Below are positions 5,267 to 5,277 of a stretch of 5,277 nt of DNA, piece by piece (position 1 is the first letter of the stretch; the number at the start of each line of letters is the position of its first letter). The notes under the pieces are model-generated. The model saw nothing but the letters and a program-made list of their open reading frames with translations. It searched no databases and was not told the DNA's origin. The stretch is from Halorhodospira sp. (GTDB taxonomy: Bacteria; Pseudomonadota; Gammaproteobacteria; Nitrococcales; Halorhodospiraceae). The stretch lies in NCBI GenBank assembly GCA_007127935.1, contig SKYL01000076.1:1-5277 (forward strand). The letters run 5' to 3'. The position numbers were made by a program, and so were the translations under genes.

Positions 5267-5277
5267 GGGCGACACAC

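Overview
The window is GC-rich chromosomal DNA from a proteobacterium, most likely a gammaproteobacterium. HrpA, YccA, CysB, ThrH and seryl-tRNA synthetase all resemble their Escherichia/Pseudomonas counterparts closely, and the DEAH helicase begins almost like E. coli HrpA. A Chromatiales- or Ectothiorhodospiraceae-like host fits the GC content and gene set, but that is inference. I see no phage, CRISPR, tRNA or rRNA.

Left part (1-1711, minus strand): a compact cluster reads right to left as thrH (HAD-family phosphoserine phosphatase/homoserine phosphotransferase), a YfcE-type metallophosphoesterase and the N-terminal 177 residues of the helicase HrpA, which runs off the window edge. Gaps of 29 and 7 bases suggest one operon. 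The 222-base divergent region (1712-1933) holds a good promoter for yccA, a weak candidate promoter for thrH, and a GC-rich hairpin just ahead of the thrH ribosome binding site.

Middle (1934-3865, plus strand): yccA encodes a seven-segment Bax-inhibitor-1-family membrane protein that interacts with the FtsH protease in E. coli. A 133-base palindromic repeat and then a strong rho-independent terminator follow it. Next is an AT-rich promoter region containing a Fur-box-like palindrome, then cysB, the LysR-type master regulator of cysteine biosynthesis and sulfur assimilation.

Right part (3866-5277): cysB converges on serS (seryl-tRNA synthetase, minus strand). A second, nearly identical copy of the repeat (137 bases) fills the whole space between them.

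The genes are ordinary core genes. The most notable structure is the repeat pair. It looks like a MITE- or REP-like element with 16-base imperfect terminal inverted repeats starting in CTA(G). Its edges coincide with the TAG stop codons of yccA, cysB and serS. The second point worth a look is the possible Fur operator over the cysB promoter, which would tie sulfur assimilation to iron. I found no evidence of a wholly new multi-gene system.
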